From contig JAEUHM010000041.1 in NCBI GenBank assembly GCA_016795485.1, positions 124,001 through 188,000 on the forward strand: a stretch of 64,000 bases of DNA. The letters run 5' to 3'. Position 1 is the stretch's first letter; each line of letters begins with the position of its first letter. The notes under the pieces were generated by a model. The model was not told where the DNA came from and searched no databases. It saw nothing but the letters and a program-made list of their open reading frames with translations. The position numbers were made by a program, and so were the translations under genes. Positions 1 through 8,976 of the stretch are shown here, piece after piece. This DNA comes from Verrucomicrobiaceae bacterium (GTDB taxonomy: Bacteria > Verrucomicrobiota > Verrucomicrobiia > Verrucomicrobiales > Verrucomicrobiaceae).

Positions 1-408
1 CCTGTCTATCAAGCTGGGACGTTGAGCGGCAATCCTTTGGCCATGGCTGCGGGTCTGGCGCAGTTGCGCGAAATGGAGAAGCAAAATGGCTATGCGCGTC
101 TCGATGAGCTCGGAAAAATCATGGACTCAGCAGTGGCAGAAGTGCTGAAGAAGACCGGCAAAGAGTATCAATACTACCGGAAAGGAAGCATGTTCTGCTT
201 GTTCTTTACTAGCAAGCAAGTGCACAACCTTGGTGATGCAAAAACGAGCGACATCCCGGCATTCCGGAAGTTCTTCCACTCGTGCTTGAAGCAAGGGGTC
301 TATTTTGCGCCGAGCCAGTTTGAGACTGGCTTCATCAGTCTGGCGCACAGCGCCGATGACTTGGCCCGCACAGCCGAAGTGGTGCAGCAGGCACTTTCTG
401 AGGCTTGA
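1..408 (+). CDS. hemL: glutamate-1-semialdehyde 2,1-aminomutase, C-terminal part
   Basis: The window opens inside this gene, so only the last 135 residues are present. The family is a PLP enzyme that turns glutamate-1-semialdehyde into 5-aminolevulinate, the C5-route precursor of haem, in the cytoplasm. The GTLSGNPLAMAAG stretch at the start of the fragment is characteristic of GSA aminomutases and sits just after the PLP-lysine region, which lies outside the window. The C-terminal part (FFHSCLKQGVYFAPSQFE, then a FISLAH segment) also matches the small domain of this family. Its TGA stop at 406-408 directly abuts the stop codon of the convergent purK gene, with no base between them. Identity is confident; the catalytic lysine cannot be checked here. 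Confidence 0.9.
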   Translation, partial: PVYQAGTLSGNPLAMAAGLAQLREMEKQNGYARLDELGKIMDSAVAEVLKKTGKEYQYYRKGSMFCLFFTSKQVHNLGDAKTSDIPAFRKFFHSCLKQGVYFAPSQFETGFISLAHSADDLARTAEVVQQALSEA

Positions 409-1569
409 TTACGCTGTCCTGGAACCCAGTAAACCTTGCAGCTTGCGCGCTTCTGCCAGTGCGGCATCGGCGGTGGCACCGAGTACGGTGATGTGACCCA
501 TTTTCCGTCGGAGTTTGGCCAATTGTTTGCCGTAGAGGTGCAGCTTGGCTTCTGGATGGCTCAGAACAGGCGTCCAGTCGGGTTGGCGCGTTTCGGACGG
601 CCACACTTCACCGAGTAGATTGAGCATGACGGCAGGTGAGTGCTGCCGCGGGCTTCCCAGCTTTTGTCCAGTCACAGCGCGCAACTGCTGCTGGAACTGA
701 TTCGTCACACAAGCATCAATCGTATAGTGGCCGCTGTTGTGAGGGCGTGGAGCTATCTCATTTACCAGCACCTTGCCTTCAGCCGTGACAAACATTTCCA
801 CGGCCATCGTGCCCACGTACTGCAAACCCTGTGCTACCGACTCCCACAACGCGAGTGCCTGTTTTTCAATTGCTGGCGTCACCCGCGCTGGTGCCAGAGT
901 CACGTCGAGGATGTGTCGATCATGAATGTTCTCGACCACACCGTGAGTCGCGGTGCTGCCATCGACTGCGCGTGCCCCAACAACTGAAACCTCCATCACG
1001 AACGGCACCCACTGCTCCACAACTGCATGGTGCCCTTCAAAACCAGACCAAACGTCAGCAAGCTCGCTCTCAGGCCCAATTTTAGCCTGTCCTTTGCCAT
1101 CATATCCGAAAGCCGCTGTCTTTACCACGCACGGGCGGCCGAGTCCGGCCACAGCTCTCTCCAGGCCCGCCAAATCTTCCACGATCTGAAACGGCGCACA
1201 GGGGATGTTCTGGGAACGCAGGAAGAGTTTTTCGCGTTCGCGATGTTGAGTGGTGAAAACGGCATTCCGGCCTGGGCGCAATGGTTTTCTCGCTTCGACG
1301 TAGCTCAAACAGGCATCCGGAATGTTTTCAAACTCCACCGTGACCACATCCACACGCGCCAAGAAGCTATCGAGCGCCTCTGTGTCATCATAGCGAGCAT
1401 TCACCTCCCAGTCAGCGATCTGCCCAGCCGGGCAACCAGTGGCTTCATCGGTAAATATCGCTACTCGGTAACCACATCGGCGCGCCTCGAGTGCCAACAT
1501 ACGTCCAAGCTGGCCCCCACCAAGGATGCCGATGGTTGCGGGAGGCTGGAACGCGGTTTTATCACTCAT
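409..1569 (-). CDS. purK: N5-carboxyaminoimidazole ribonucleotide synthase
   Basis: This ATP-grasp enzyme carboxylates AIR to N5-CAIR in purine synthesis. The chosen start (MSDKTAF) gives 386 residues, the usual PurK length; the frame stays open 92 codons further upstream, but that part is Arg/Ser-rich, family-unlike and overlaps the divergent aldolase gene. The N-terminal GILGGGQLGRML motif (about residues 14-25), the VTVEFENIP segment and the ATP-grasp region ending NEIAPRPHNSGHYTID are all diagnostic. PurE, the usual partner, is not in the window. The gene is convergent with hemL with zero spacing and divergent from the aldolase at 1676, sharing a roughly 105 bp intergenic region in which I could not pick a convincing promoter. 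Confidence 0.93.
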   Translation of the reverse strand: MSDKTAFQPPATIGILGGGQLGRMLALEARRCGYRVAIFTDEATGCPAGQIADWEVNARYDDTEALDSFLARVDVVTVEFENIPDACLSYVEARKPLRPGRNAVFTTQHREREKLFLRSQNIPCAPFQIVEDLAGLERAVAGLGRPCVVKTAAFGYDGKGQAKIGPESELADVWSGFEGHHAVVEQWVPFVMEVSVVGARAVDGSTATHGVVENIHDRHILDVTLAPARVTPAIEKQALALWESVAQGLQYVGTMAVEMFVTAEGKVLVNEIAPRPHNSGHYTIDACVTNQFQQQLRAVTGQKLGSPRQHSPAVMLNLLGEVWPSETRQPDWTPVLSHPEAKLHLYGKQLAKLRRKMGHITVLGATADAALAEARKLQGLLGSRTA

Positions 1570-1675
1570 GGAAATGGTAGATGAGCCGGAAGTAATAAGA
1601 AAGGCGGGCCGCATGGCGAGTGTTTTTGTTTCCCTTGTTGCGTCTGGCTCCACAGACGACGATCTCTGCCCACCC

Positions 1676-2485
1676 ATGATCCCACCACTCCGCCAAAGCC
1701 GTCTTCTGCGTGAACTCCGCGCGGGGAAAAGCTCTCCCATCATCAAGCTCAACCTGATCGACCCGCGCATTGTGGAACTAGCGGGCTTAGCCGGAGCTAC
1801 GGCAGTGTGGCTTTGCAACGAGCACGTGCCCAATGACTGGCTCAACCTCGAGAATCAGGTCCGCGCGGCTAAATTGAGCGATATGGACACGATCATACGT
1901 GTCTCAAAGGGCTCCTACAGCGAGTATGTGAAGCCTTTTGAAATGGATGCCACCGGCATCATGGTCCCGCACGTCACCACCGCGGACGAGGCGCGTGACA
2001 TCGTGCGAATGACGAGATTTTTCCCATTGGGCAGACGCCCGATTGATGGCGGGAACATGGACGGTCTGTTCTGCCAAGTCTCCACGCCTGAATACTGTGC
2101 CCATGGCAATGCTGAGCGCTTCCTGATTTTCCAAATCGAGTCACCGGAGGCTCTGGAGAACGTCGAAGAGATCGCAGCTGTCCCTGGGTTCGATATTTTG
2201 TTGTTCGGGCCGGGCGACTTCAGTCACTTGATCGGGAGACCAGGTGAGGTGACCCATCCAGACGTGGTGGCAGCGAGAAAGCGTGTCGCTGCTGCGGCGA
2301 AGAAGCACGGCAAGTTTGCCATGATGCCAGCCATGCTGGATACGCGTCAGGTGCTTGAAGAAGAAGGCTGGAACGCCTTCACCGTTGCGGCTGATGTCGT
2401 GACTTTGGGCACAGTGTTCAAGGAACGCGTGCAAAACTTTCTCGGGGCACCATCCGCTTCCGGCAACAGCTCTCTTTATCGCTGA
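1676..2485 (+). CDS. HpcH/HpaI-type aldolase family protein
   Basis: A 269-residue TIM-barrel protein of the HpcH/HpaI class II aldolase family (2-keto-3-deoxy sugar acid or 4-hydroxy-2-oxovalerate-type retro-aldol cleavage). The start MIPPLRQSRL fits the family; the open frame extends 50 codons upstream but that part overlaps the purK start region. Visible family features are the GIMVPHVTTADEARDIV strand-helix, the IQIES-like FQIESPEALENV metal/substrate region and the GPGDFSHLIG loop. It is followed after 5 bp by a sugar isomerase/epimerase-like gene, so the two are probably co-transcribed and act on sugar-derived acids. The exact substrate cannot be read from sequence. Confidence 0.8.
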   Translation: MIPPLRQSRLLRELRAGKSSPIIKLNLIDPRIVELAGLAGATAVWLCNEHVPNDWLNLENQVRAAKLSDMDTIIRVSKGSYSEYVKPFEMDATGIMVPHVTTADEARDIVRMTRFFPLGRRPIDGGNMDGLFCQVSTPEYCAHGNAERFLIFQIESPEALENVEEIAAVPGFDILLFGPGDFSHLIGRPGEVTHPDVVAARKRVAAAAKKHGKFAMMPAMLDTRQVLEEEGWNAFTVAADVVTLGTVFKERVQNFLGAPSASGNSSLYR

Positions 2486-2490
2486 CATCG

Positions 2491-3456
2491 ATGAAACTCG
2501 GGCTGGTCATCCATTCCTGGTGGAAGCGCTGGAGAGGCAAGTTTGCTAGCGCCAAATACCCACCGTTCACTGATGCGCTTGAGGTACTCGCTTACACCAA
2601 GCAACTTGGTGCTGCTGGGCTTCAGATCGGTGTGGACTCGTGGACAGATGACTTTGCTGGTAAAGTGCGCATCCTCCGGCAGCAGCTTGAACTCTATCTT
2701 GAGGGAAGTGTGGCACTGCCTAGAGACCCAGAAGAAGTTCCGCATTTCGAAGACACGCTTCGTCGTGCCAAAGAAGCCGGAGCAACGATTTTTCGCACCG
2801 CTTTAGGTGGGAGACGCTACGAGCAGTTCAAGACCCATGCAGCCTTCTTGGAGTTCAAAGCTAAAGCTGAAAAGTCGCTTCAGTTGGCCGCACCAGTCGT
2901 GGAGAAGGCTCAAGTGAAGCTTGGCGTGGAGAACCACAAAGATTTCCATGCCGTGGAGCTAGCTGACATGCTGAAGAAGCTCGGCAGTGCATCCGTTGGA
3001 GCCTGTATCGACACAGGTAACAACATCGCCCTGCTCGAGGAGCCCTTCAGTGTAGTAGAGACGCTTGCGCCAATGGCTGTGACCGTTCATCTCAAAGACA
3101 TGGCGGTGCTGCCGGGGCGCAACGGCTTCTACCTCTCGGAAGTTCCGCTTGGACAGGGCATGCTGGACATCCAAGGAATGGTGGACACGATTCGTGCCGC
3201 AAGTCCCACCGCGTCCATCAATCTCGAAATGATCACCCGCGATCCCTTGGCGATTGATTGCCTGACGCCTGGCTACTGGTCGACGTTCCTAGATAAAACC
3301 GCAGATCAACTAGCCATGGCGCTGGCGTCAGTGAGGCATTACGCCAACCCTGAGCTGCCATCGATGGCTGACTTGGAGTTGGAAGAGGTGCTTGAGCGCG
3401 AAAATCAAAATATCCTGGCAAGCCTTCGTTACGCGCGCGGCAGTTTGAGCTTCTAA
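2491..3456 (+). CDS. sugar phosphate isomerase/epimerase family (xylose isomerase-like TIM barrel)
   Basis: A 321-residue cytoplasmic protein with the AP-endonuclease-2/xylose-isomerase-like TIM barrel. The typical metal ligands are recognisable: Glu in LGVENHKD, Asp in CIDTGNN, His in TVHLKDM and Glu in NLEMITRD. It starts 5 bp after the HpcH/HpaI aldolase stop, which suggests an operon in sugar-acid or polyol catabolism. The C-terminal tail (about the last 40 residues, rich in Glu/Leu) lies outside the usual barrel. Substrate unknown. Confidence 0.78.
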   Translation: MKLGLVIHSWWKRWRGKFASAKYPPFTDALEVLAYTKQLGAAGLQIGVDSWTDDFAGKVRILRQQLELYLEGSVALPRDPEEVPHFEDTLRRAKEAGATIFRTALGGRRYEQFKTHAAFLEFKAKAEKSLQLAAPVVEKAQVKLGVENHKDFHAVELADMLKKLGSASVGACIDTGNNIALLEEPFSVVETLAPMAVTVHLKDMAVLPGRNGFYLSEVPLGQGMLDIQGMVDTIRAASPTASINLEMITRDPLAIDCLTPGYWSTFLDKTADQLAMALASVRHYANPELPSMADLELEEVLERENQNILASLRYARGSLSF

Positions 3457-3522
3457 AAGTCTCGCCTCAACTGGATGCCCTGACCGGTTGCAATCGAAGT
3501 GGATGGCATTCATCGTGAGCGC

Positions 3523-5238
3523 ATGATTTTCCAAAGGCTCCTGTCGTGGCAGTTGTCGGCTCCGATGTGCAGTGTGCTCGTAGCATGGCTGGCCCTAGCC
3601 ATTCCCACAGAGATCAGCGCGCAGACCCAAGGAAATGCCAAACCGACCTCTGCATTGCAGACTTTGCGCACATTGGTGGATTCCATGGCCGCTCTCCGAA
3701 CTCAGTTGGAGACTCAGACCAAACTAGCTGCCAACGGAGAGAATGACGCCGTGAAGGATGCGGCCAAAAAGGAGGCTGCCGCCATCCAGGCCCGGCTAGC
3801 CCAAGCAGAAAGGGACTTTGAGGCGATTGCAACTGGAGTGGATACTCGTGATGCCCAGCCAACGGGCGATCTGACCAAGTTCGATGTCGTAGCAGAGCTC
3901 ACCGAAATGGTACAACCCCTCATGCGCGAGGTGAAGGCCGCAACTGAGCAGCCAAGATTGATTGAACAACTTCGTGCGGAACTCAATGCTCACCAACGTC
4001 GGTTGGGCGAGGTCCAATCCGCTGTGATCAACGTGGAAAAGGCCATTGCCGAACTACCAAACAGCAAAGCCCCCAGCTCAACGGACACATCCGTTCGCAA
4101 AGCCCTGCTAACGACCCTAGAAAAGTGGCGATACTCCGAGAAAGAGGCGAAGGCTTCAGTGGAAGTTGTAAATCATCGGCTGGATGAGTTGCTCTCCAAG
4201 CGCAAGTCGGTCTGGGAACTCGCTTCTCATGCCACACAGACATTCTTTCTGACCCGAGGTCGCAATATCTTGTTCGCTCTGTTGGCTCTTCTTGGCACTA
4301 TGTTCGCTTGGCGTTGGGCATACCGCTGGGTAGAGCGCTTCAGTCCTTGGCACAAGAAGGTGGAAGGGCGGATGCCATTTGCTGCACGGATGATCGATGT
4401 GATCTACCACACGCTATCAGTTGTCCTCGCCACAGCAGCAGCACTCACAGTGCTGTATTCCACGGGGGACTGGTTATTGCTCGGCTTGTGCCTTATTGCA
4501 CTCGTGGGCATCGTGCTTGGTGCCCGAACTGCGGTTCCAAAGTACTATCGCCAAGCACGCCTGCTGCTCAACTTCGGTGAGGTGCGTGAAGGAGAGCGCA
4601 TCATCCACCAGGGCCTTCCGTGGTTGGTAAAGTCGCTCAACATGTTCACTGAGCTGCACAACCCATCCCTGCGGAATGGGCGCTTGCGTGTCCCGTTAGA
4701 TCAACTCACAGCAACCACCTCGCGCCCATTGGAGAAAGATGAGTCCTGGTTTCCATCGAAAGAGGGCGACTGGCTTCTCTTGCAAGACGGCACTCTCGGA
4801 AAGACCGTGAGTCAGAGTCCAGAGTTTGTGCATCTGGTGCTGCTTGGAGGTGCCAATAAGGCCTATCCGACTCTGAACTTTCTCGCCCAAAACCCCCAGA
4901 ACCTGTCTGGAGGTTTTAGGATCAATGCCATCATCCGTCTGGACCATATTCATCGTGCTGAAGTTACACGCACCATCCCGGAGCTTCTCACTGAGCGTTT
5001 GACGGCCATCTACGCAGCAGAACTTCAAAGCAAGAACCTCAAAAGCATCATTACCGAGTTCCGTGCCTCAACGACCGTGGCGCTTGAGTTGGAAATCATC
5101 GCTGATTTCTCAGGTGACGCCGCAAGTCGTTACGAACACCATCGGCGCGATCTCCATCGCCACGCGCTCGATATATGCAACAGCCAGGAATGGAAGCTCG
5201 CGAGTCAGATCATTCCACTGGCACCGATTGGTGGATAG
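3523..5238 (+). CDS. MscS-like mechanosensitive channel domain protein with coiled-coil periplasmic region
   Basis: About 571 residues from the chosen ATG (MIFQRLLSWQ); eight more upstream codons are open. The N-terminus carries a hydrophobic signal segment ending near EISAQTQG. A long Ala/Glu/Lys-rich helical region (about residues 40-235) is predicted to be periplasmic and coiled-coil. Three membrane spans follow at about 249-268, 293-313 and 317-334. A segment containing GEVREGERIIHQ and then NGRLRVPLDQL resembles the MscS beta domain (pore-side G-x-V-x-G-D and N-x-x-I-P motifs), and a C-terminal alpha/beta domain comes next. A role in relief of osmotic pressure or a related sensor is inferred. 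The MscS motifs are divergent, so channel activity is uncertain. Confidence 0.62.
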   Translation: MIFQRLLSWQLSAPMCSVLVAWLALAIPTEISAQTQGNAKPTSALQTLRTLVDSMAALRTQLETQTKLAANGENDAVKDAAKKEAAAIQARLAQAERDFEAIATGVDTRDAQPTGDLTKFDVVAELTEMVQPLMREVKAATEQPRLIEQLRAELNAHQRRLGEVQSAVINVEKAIAELPNSKAPSSTDTSVRKALLTTLEKWRYSEKEAKASVEVVNHRLDELLSKRKSVWELASHATQTFFLTRGRNILFALLALLGTMFAWRWAYRWVERFSPWHKKVEGRMPFAARMIDVIYHTLSVVLATAAALTVLYSTGDWLLLGLCLIALVGIVLGARTAVPKYYRQARLLLNFGEVREGERIIHQGLPWLVKSLNMFTELHNPSLRNGRLRVPLDQLTATTSRPLEKDESWFPSKEGDWLLLQDGTLGKTVSQSPEFVHLVLLGGANKAYPTLNFLAQNPQNLSGGFRINAIIRLDHIHRAEVTRTIPELLTERLTAIYAAELQSKNLKSIITEFRASTTVALELEIIADFSGDAASRYEHHRRDLHRHALDICNSQEWKLASQIIPLAPIGG

Positions 5239-5293
5239 GCTTGCCAGTTTCCCGCAGTTGCATGGCCTCGTTGGCCGAGTTCTTTGATGGATC

Positions 5294-6244
5294 ATGCTTT
5301 TGCTTGCTGACTACTGGGTTCACGATCTGAGCCCGCACATCGTTAAGTTCACGGACAAGATTGCGCTTCACTGGTATGGGCTGTCGTACGTTTTAGGTTT
5401 CTACCTTTGCTACCTCGCATTGCGATATCTTGCGAGGCAGGGCCGCAGCGAGATCTCCGAAGCCGCTTTGCCTGACTTCATCACCTACACCGCCCTTTTT
5501 GGTGCCGTGCTTGGAGGGCGGATTGGCTTCATGCTGTTCTATAACTTTGATGTCTTGCTGAGCCAGCCTTGGCGCATCTTCCAAATCTGGGATGGAGGCA
5601 TGGCGAGCCATGGCGGCATTTTGGGCGTGGCCATTTTCTTGTTCTGGTATGCAAAAAAGAATCGCCTGAGTTGGACGGGCATTGGAGACACACTCGTGGC
5701 TGGCGCTCCACTGGGCATTCTAACAGGACGCATTGCCAATTTCATCAATGGTGAGCTGTTTGGGCGTGTCACTTCCGTGCCTTGGGCCGTGAAGTTTCCC
5801 ACCGAAGTCACTAGCGAGGATTTCTTGCAGCGGTACGCGGTCATTCATCATGAATCGTTTCCTGTAAACGATGCTCTGAAGCACAGCCCGGAGATACTGG
5901 AGTTCTACACGCGGGTTTTGGGTTCTGCGGACAAGTTTACGGCACTTCTCAATCCTCGTCATCCTTCCCAACTCTATGAGGCAGCCGGCGAGGGATTATT
6001 TTTGTTTTTGCTGCTCTTCTGGCTGCGTCTAAAGAAGCCCAATTTGCCCAATGGCGTGCTTACTGGCATCTTTTTCACGACGTATGCGGTCATCCGGATT
6101 GCCTTGGAAGGCGTGCGTGAACCGGACGCCCCCTACTTGGCAGGCCTTACGCGTGGGCAGTTCTACAGCACATTCATGATCGTCATTGGGCTGGCATTTA
6201 TTGTTTGGGGATACTCTCAACGGAAAAAACAAAGCACTACCTGA
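5294..6244 (+). CDS. lgt: prolipoprotein diacylglyceryl transferase
   Basis: Lgt moves diacylglycerol from phosphatidylglycerol to the lipobox cysteine of prolipoproteins in the inner membrane. The 316-residue length and multi-span profile fit. The family signature GRIANFINGELFGR is present, as are GGMASHGGILG (the catalytic HGG region) and HPSQLYEA near the C-terminus. A roughly 40-residue segment after the signature (TSEDFLQRYAVIHHE onward) is longer than in Escherichia coli Lgt. The stop is 7 bp from the next ATG, so the downstream permease is probably co-transcribed. Confidence 0.95.
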   Translation: MLLLADYWVHDLSPHIVKFTDKIALHWYGLSYVLGFYLCYLALRYLARQGRSEISEAALPDFITYTALFGAVLGGRIGFMLFYNFDVLLSQPWRIFQIWDGGMASHGGILGVAIFLFWYAKKNRLSWTGIGDTLVAGAPLGILTGRIANFINGELFGRVTSVPWAVKFPTEVTSEDFLQRYAVIHHESFPVNDALKHSPEILEFYTRVLGSADKFTALLNPRHPSQLYEAAGEGLFLFLLLFWLRLKKPNLPNGVLTGIFFTTYAVIRIALEGVREPDAPYLAGLTRGQFYSTFMIVIGLAFIVWGYSQRKKQSTT

Positions 6245-6251
6245 CAACCAT

Positions 6252-7523
6252 ATGCGTTCCTGGATTGAACACTATGGGATGGGGCTGGTGTTGCTAGCAC
6301 TAGCGGCGGGGTTTAGTGTCGCTACGATTCAGGAACAAGCTATTTCAGGGGTAGAGGCAGCGATCTCGCTCGCCGCTGAAGTACCGGAAGGCACGCCTGC
6401 CGTCCTTATCGCAGTGGCCGCAGGACAGGATGACGCTGTGTTCGCCTCTGAGTTGGAAATACAGCTTAAACAGCGTGGGATTGCCACGGCGAGAGCCGCG
6501 GGATCATCGCCTCGCGATGCCCGGATGGAGTTGGAGAAGCACCCTGAGGTGCAGGTCGCGGCTTGCTCCTCCTCGGCAGCAAAATGGCTGATTTGGCAGA
6601 ACTTCCCGAAGATTCGTGTGATGGCACCGAAACAAGGACGTTGGCCAAGTTTCCTTCTCAGAAGTAACCTCCTCAATATTGCTAACCAGATTGCTGTCAT
6701 CGCAATCGTGGCGATTGGCATGACGATGGTGATCATCTCAGGGGCCATTGATCTCAGTGTGGGAAGTCTCATCGCCCTAGCAGCAGTGATCGCTACAAGA
6801 CTGATTCGCGATTACTTCGGCGGTGTAGAAGCCTCGGCATTGGGTATGATCTCCTCGGGAACGGGAGCTGTGGCTGCTTGCGCTGTGGTAGGGTTGCTGA
6901 ATGGGCTAGCAGTGACCAAGTTTCAACTGCCTGCGTTTATCGTCACCCTCGCCACGATGCTCATGGCGAGTGGGGGCGCTTATTTACTGGCGGCACATCA
7001 GTCCATTTATCAAGTGCCAGAGAGTTTTGTGTGGCTTGGGCGCGCCTCCTTGGGATCGCTTCCTGTTGCGGTGATCCTGATGCTTCTTCTTTACGGATTC
7101 GCCCACTTATTTATGAGGCACACAGCGCTAGGACGACAGATGTATGCGGTGGGAGGCAACGCTCATGCCGCTCACCTTTCGGGCGTGAGTGTGGCGAGGG
7201 TGCAAACATTCGCGTTCATCATTTGCGGAGCTCTCGCAGGCCTGGGCGGAGTCATCTTGGCTTCTCAGCTTAAAGGCGGTTCTCCCACGTATGGTCAAAT
7301 GTACGAACTCAACGTCATCGCGGCTGTCGTTGTGGGTGGAGCTAGCCTCACCGGCGGCTCTGGGAGGATGTTTGGCACGCTGATCGGCGCGTTCATCATC
7401 GCTGTGATTCAGAACGGCATGAACCTGCTCAACATTGAGAGCGCCACTCAGAAAATCGTGCTCGGAGGCATCATCCTTCTCGCGGTGCTCCTAGATCGGC
7501 TCAAGCTCTGGAAGCGGGCTTGA
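6252..7523 (+). CDS. RbsC-type ABC sugar permease with alpha/beta insertion after the first membrane span
   Basis: A 423-residue inner-membrane permease of the ribose/xylose/galactoside family. The chosen ATG follows lgt by 7 bp. Family hallmarks are NLLNIANQIAVIAIVAIGM, the GAIDLSVGS motif, the VKFQLPAF-like TKFQLPAFIVTLA segment, ALGRQMYAVGGN and VVVGGASLTGGSG. Between the first span (about residues 9-26) and the NLLN segment (about 139) there is an extra, mostly soluble region of about 100 residues with a beta-alpha-beta-alpha-beta pattern, which ordinary RbsC proteins lack. No ATPase or substrate-binding protein gene is adjacent, so partners must be encoded elsewhere. The transported sugar is unknown. 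Confidence 0.82.
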   Translation: MRSWIEHYGMGLVLLALAAGFSVATIQEQAISGVEAAISLAAEVPEGTPAVLIAVAAGQDDAVFASELEIQLKQRGIATARAAGSSPRDARMELEKHPEVQVAACSSSAAKWLIWQNFPKIRVMAPKQGRWPSFLLRSNLLNIANQIAVIAIVAIGMTMVIISGAIDLSVGSLIALAAVIATRLIRDYFGGVEASALGMISSGTGAVAACAVVGLLNGLAVTKFQLPAFIVTLATMLMASGGAYLLAAHQSIYQVPESFVWLGRASLGSLPVAVILMLLLYGFAHLFMRHTALGRQMYAVGGNAHAAHLSGVSVARVQTFAFIICGALAGLGGVILASQLKGGSPTYGQMYELNVIAAVVVGGASLTGGSGRMFGTLIGAFIIAVIQNGMNLLNIESATQKIVLGGIILLAVLLDRLKLWKRA

Positions 7524-7531
7524 GTTGTGCG

Positions 7532-8875
7532 CTACTTTTTGCCGTAACAACGGATCGTTTTGTCTCCTCGCACAAAGATCTGCCCGTTGCTCAATGCCGG
7601 TGATGCAAAAACCTTCTCGCCAATTTCACTCTCTGCCACCAGTTCATACTTGGTGCCCGGCTTGACCCAACGAGCCGTGCCAAAGTCGTTAATGAACAAA
7701 ACTCGGCCCTCAGCGCTTACTAGCGAGGCATGATGCTCTCTCATTCGCTCTTCCCAGGCGATCTCGCCGTTGCGTGCATCAATGCAGTGGCCAATGCCGC
7801 TGTCACTCACGATCAGTAGCCAGTCTCCTTCAATGATAGGCGATGGAACATAGGCCACGCCCTTGTTGTGATGCCACGGGACGTGGGTGTTGGTCACATT
7901 CCCTGTGCCATCTGGCTTGATCGCCATCAAATGATGCTCTGGGAAGCCGCCAGTGAGATAAAGCCAACCTGTTTTGGTGCTGTGGACGAGCGAGGCAACG
8001 AACTGTTCTGTTGGACCATCAATCATCCAGTGCTGATTGCCTGTGGCTGGGTCATAGCTGGCCACACACATGCTGCCACTCATGACCATCTGAGTTTTCC
8101 CAGCTAGCTCGCGAATAATGGGCACGCAGTAGCTCCGAGTGTTGTTGGGGCGTGCAATGCGCCACTTCTCTGTGCCTGTTTTGCGATCAAAAGCCACCAC
8201 GTAGCCATCTCCATCGTGGTCACAGTTCACAATGAGCAACTCACCGTGCAGAAACGGAGACGAACAAAAGCCATGCTTGCTGCTAAAAAGACCCGGACGC
8301 ACTTGCCAGAGCAGCTTACCATCTAAGTCATGCGCCGAGATCACGGCGGTGCCCTTCGGCACCTCACCCTTGCCAGGTGGACGCGCCGCGTTGACCGCCC
8401 GCGTTTGTTCGGTCTCTGTTTGATCTAAAAAAGCCGTGTAAACACGCTCTCCATCGGTTGCGGGAGTGCTGGAAGCGCGGCTGTTGAGCCGGTGGATGGC
8501 TTCCAGTGGCGATTTGATGACGACCTGGCTCCATTTCACCTTCCCACTCGCGCGATCCAGGCAAATCAGCCGCCGCTCTTCTGCCTCTGGCAAGCTGGCC
8601 ACCACATAAATGCTCTCACCATGCACGATGGGTGACGCATGCCCTTCTCCAGGCAGTTCCGTTTTCCAAGCGAGACTCGTGTTATCCAACTTCAATGGGA
8701 ATCCCGTGTCTGAGCTGGTGCCATCCATTCGTGGACCGCGCCATGAAGCCCAATCTTCAGCATGAAGCGTGAGAGCAGCACTCAAGACTCCCAAGGCCAG
8801 CCAGCGGCGTGAGCCACTAAAGAAATGGAGCGTCTTTGAAGCTATTTTGAGGGGGACGGCGGAGGTGTTGATCAT
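7532..8875 (-). CDS. secreted PQQ-binding-like beta-propeller repeat protein
   Basis: A 447-residue exported protein. A signal peptide (about residues 24-39, WLALGVLSAALTLHA) precedes the WASWRGPRMDGTS motif (WRGP) that opens this family, common in Planctomycetes and Verrucomicrobia. Repeated outer-strand patterns such as GKVKWSQVV, GKLLWQVRP, TEKWRIARP and GEIAWEERM show the quinoprotein-type propeller blades. No catalytic quinoprotein residues can be claimed. It lies 101 bp downstream of the sugar dehydrogenase gene on the same strand and is convergent with the permease gene (8 bp between stops). The role may be extracellular binding or oxidation; function unproven. Confidence 0.82.
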   Translation of the reverse strand: MINTSAVPLKIASKTLHFFSGSRRWLALGVLSAALTLHAEDWASWRGPRMDGTSSDTGFPLKLDNTSLAWKTELPGEGHASPIVHGESIYVVASLPEAEERRLICLDRASGKVKWSQVVIKSPLEAIHRLNSRASSTPATDGERVYTAFLDQTETEQTRAVNAARPPGKGEVPKGTAVISAHDLDGKLLWQVRPGLFSSKHGFCSSPFLHGELLIVNCDHDGDGYVVAFDRKTGTEKWRIARPNNTRSYCVPIIRELAGKTQMVMSGSMCVASYDPATGNQHWMIDGPTEQFVASLVHSTKTGWLYLTGGFPEHHLMAIKPDGTGNVTNTHVPWHHNKGVAYVPSPIIEGDWLLIVSDSGIGHCIDARNGEIAWEERMREHHASLVSAEGRVLFINDFGTARWVKPGTKYELVAESEIGEKVFASPALSNGQIFVRGDKTIRCYGKK

Positions 8876-8910
8876 TTCGAAAGTGGAGAACTCAGATAAC
8901 CAAAAGAGAA

Positions 8911-8968
8911 GGGCGTGCAGGAGCCACTTGCGTGAGACTAAAGAGTCCCCATGGCACCCTACACGCCC
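8911..8968 (-). terminator. long imperfect stem-loop between the two secreted-protein genes
   Basis: Outer arms 8911-8921 (GGGCGTGCAGG) and 8958-8968 (CCTACACGCCC) pair over 11 positions with one G-U type mismatch. An inner perfect hairpin, GACT-AAAG-AGTC, sits at 8936-8947. Read on the minus strand the structure ends next to a pyrimidine-rich stretch (TTCTCTTTTGG), so it may terminate or attenuate transcription leaving the sugar dehydrogenase gene. The large loop makes this tentative. Confidence 0.3.
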
Positions 8969-8976
8969 TCAACAGA

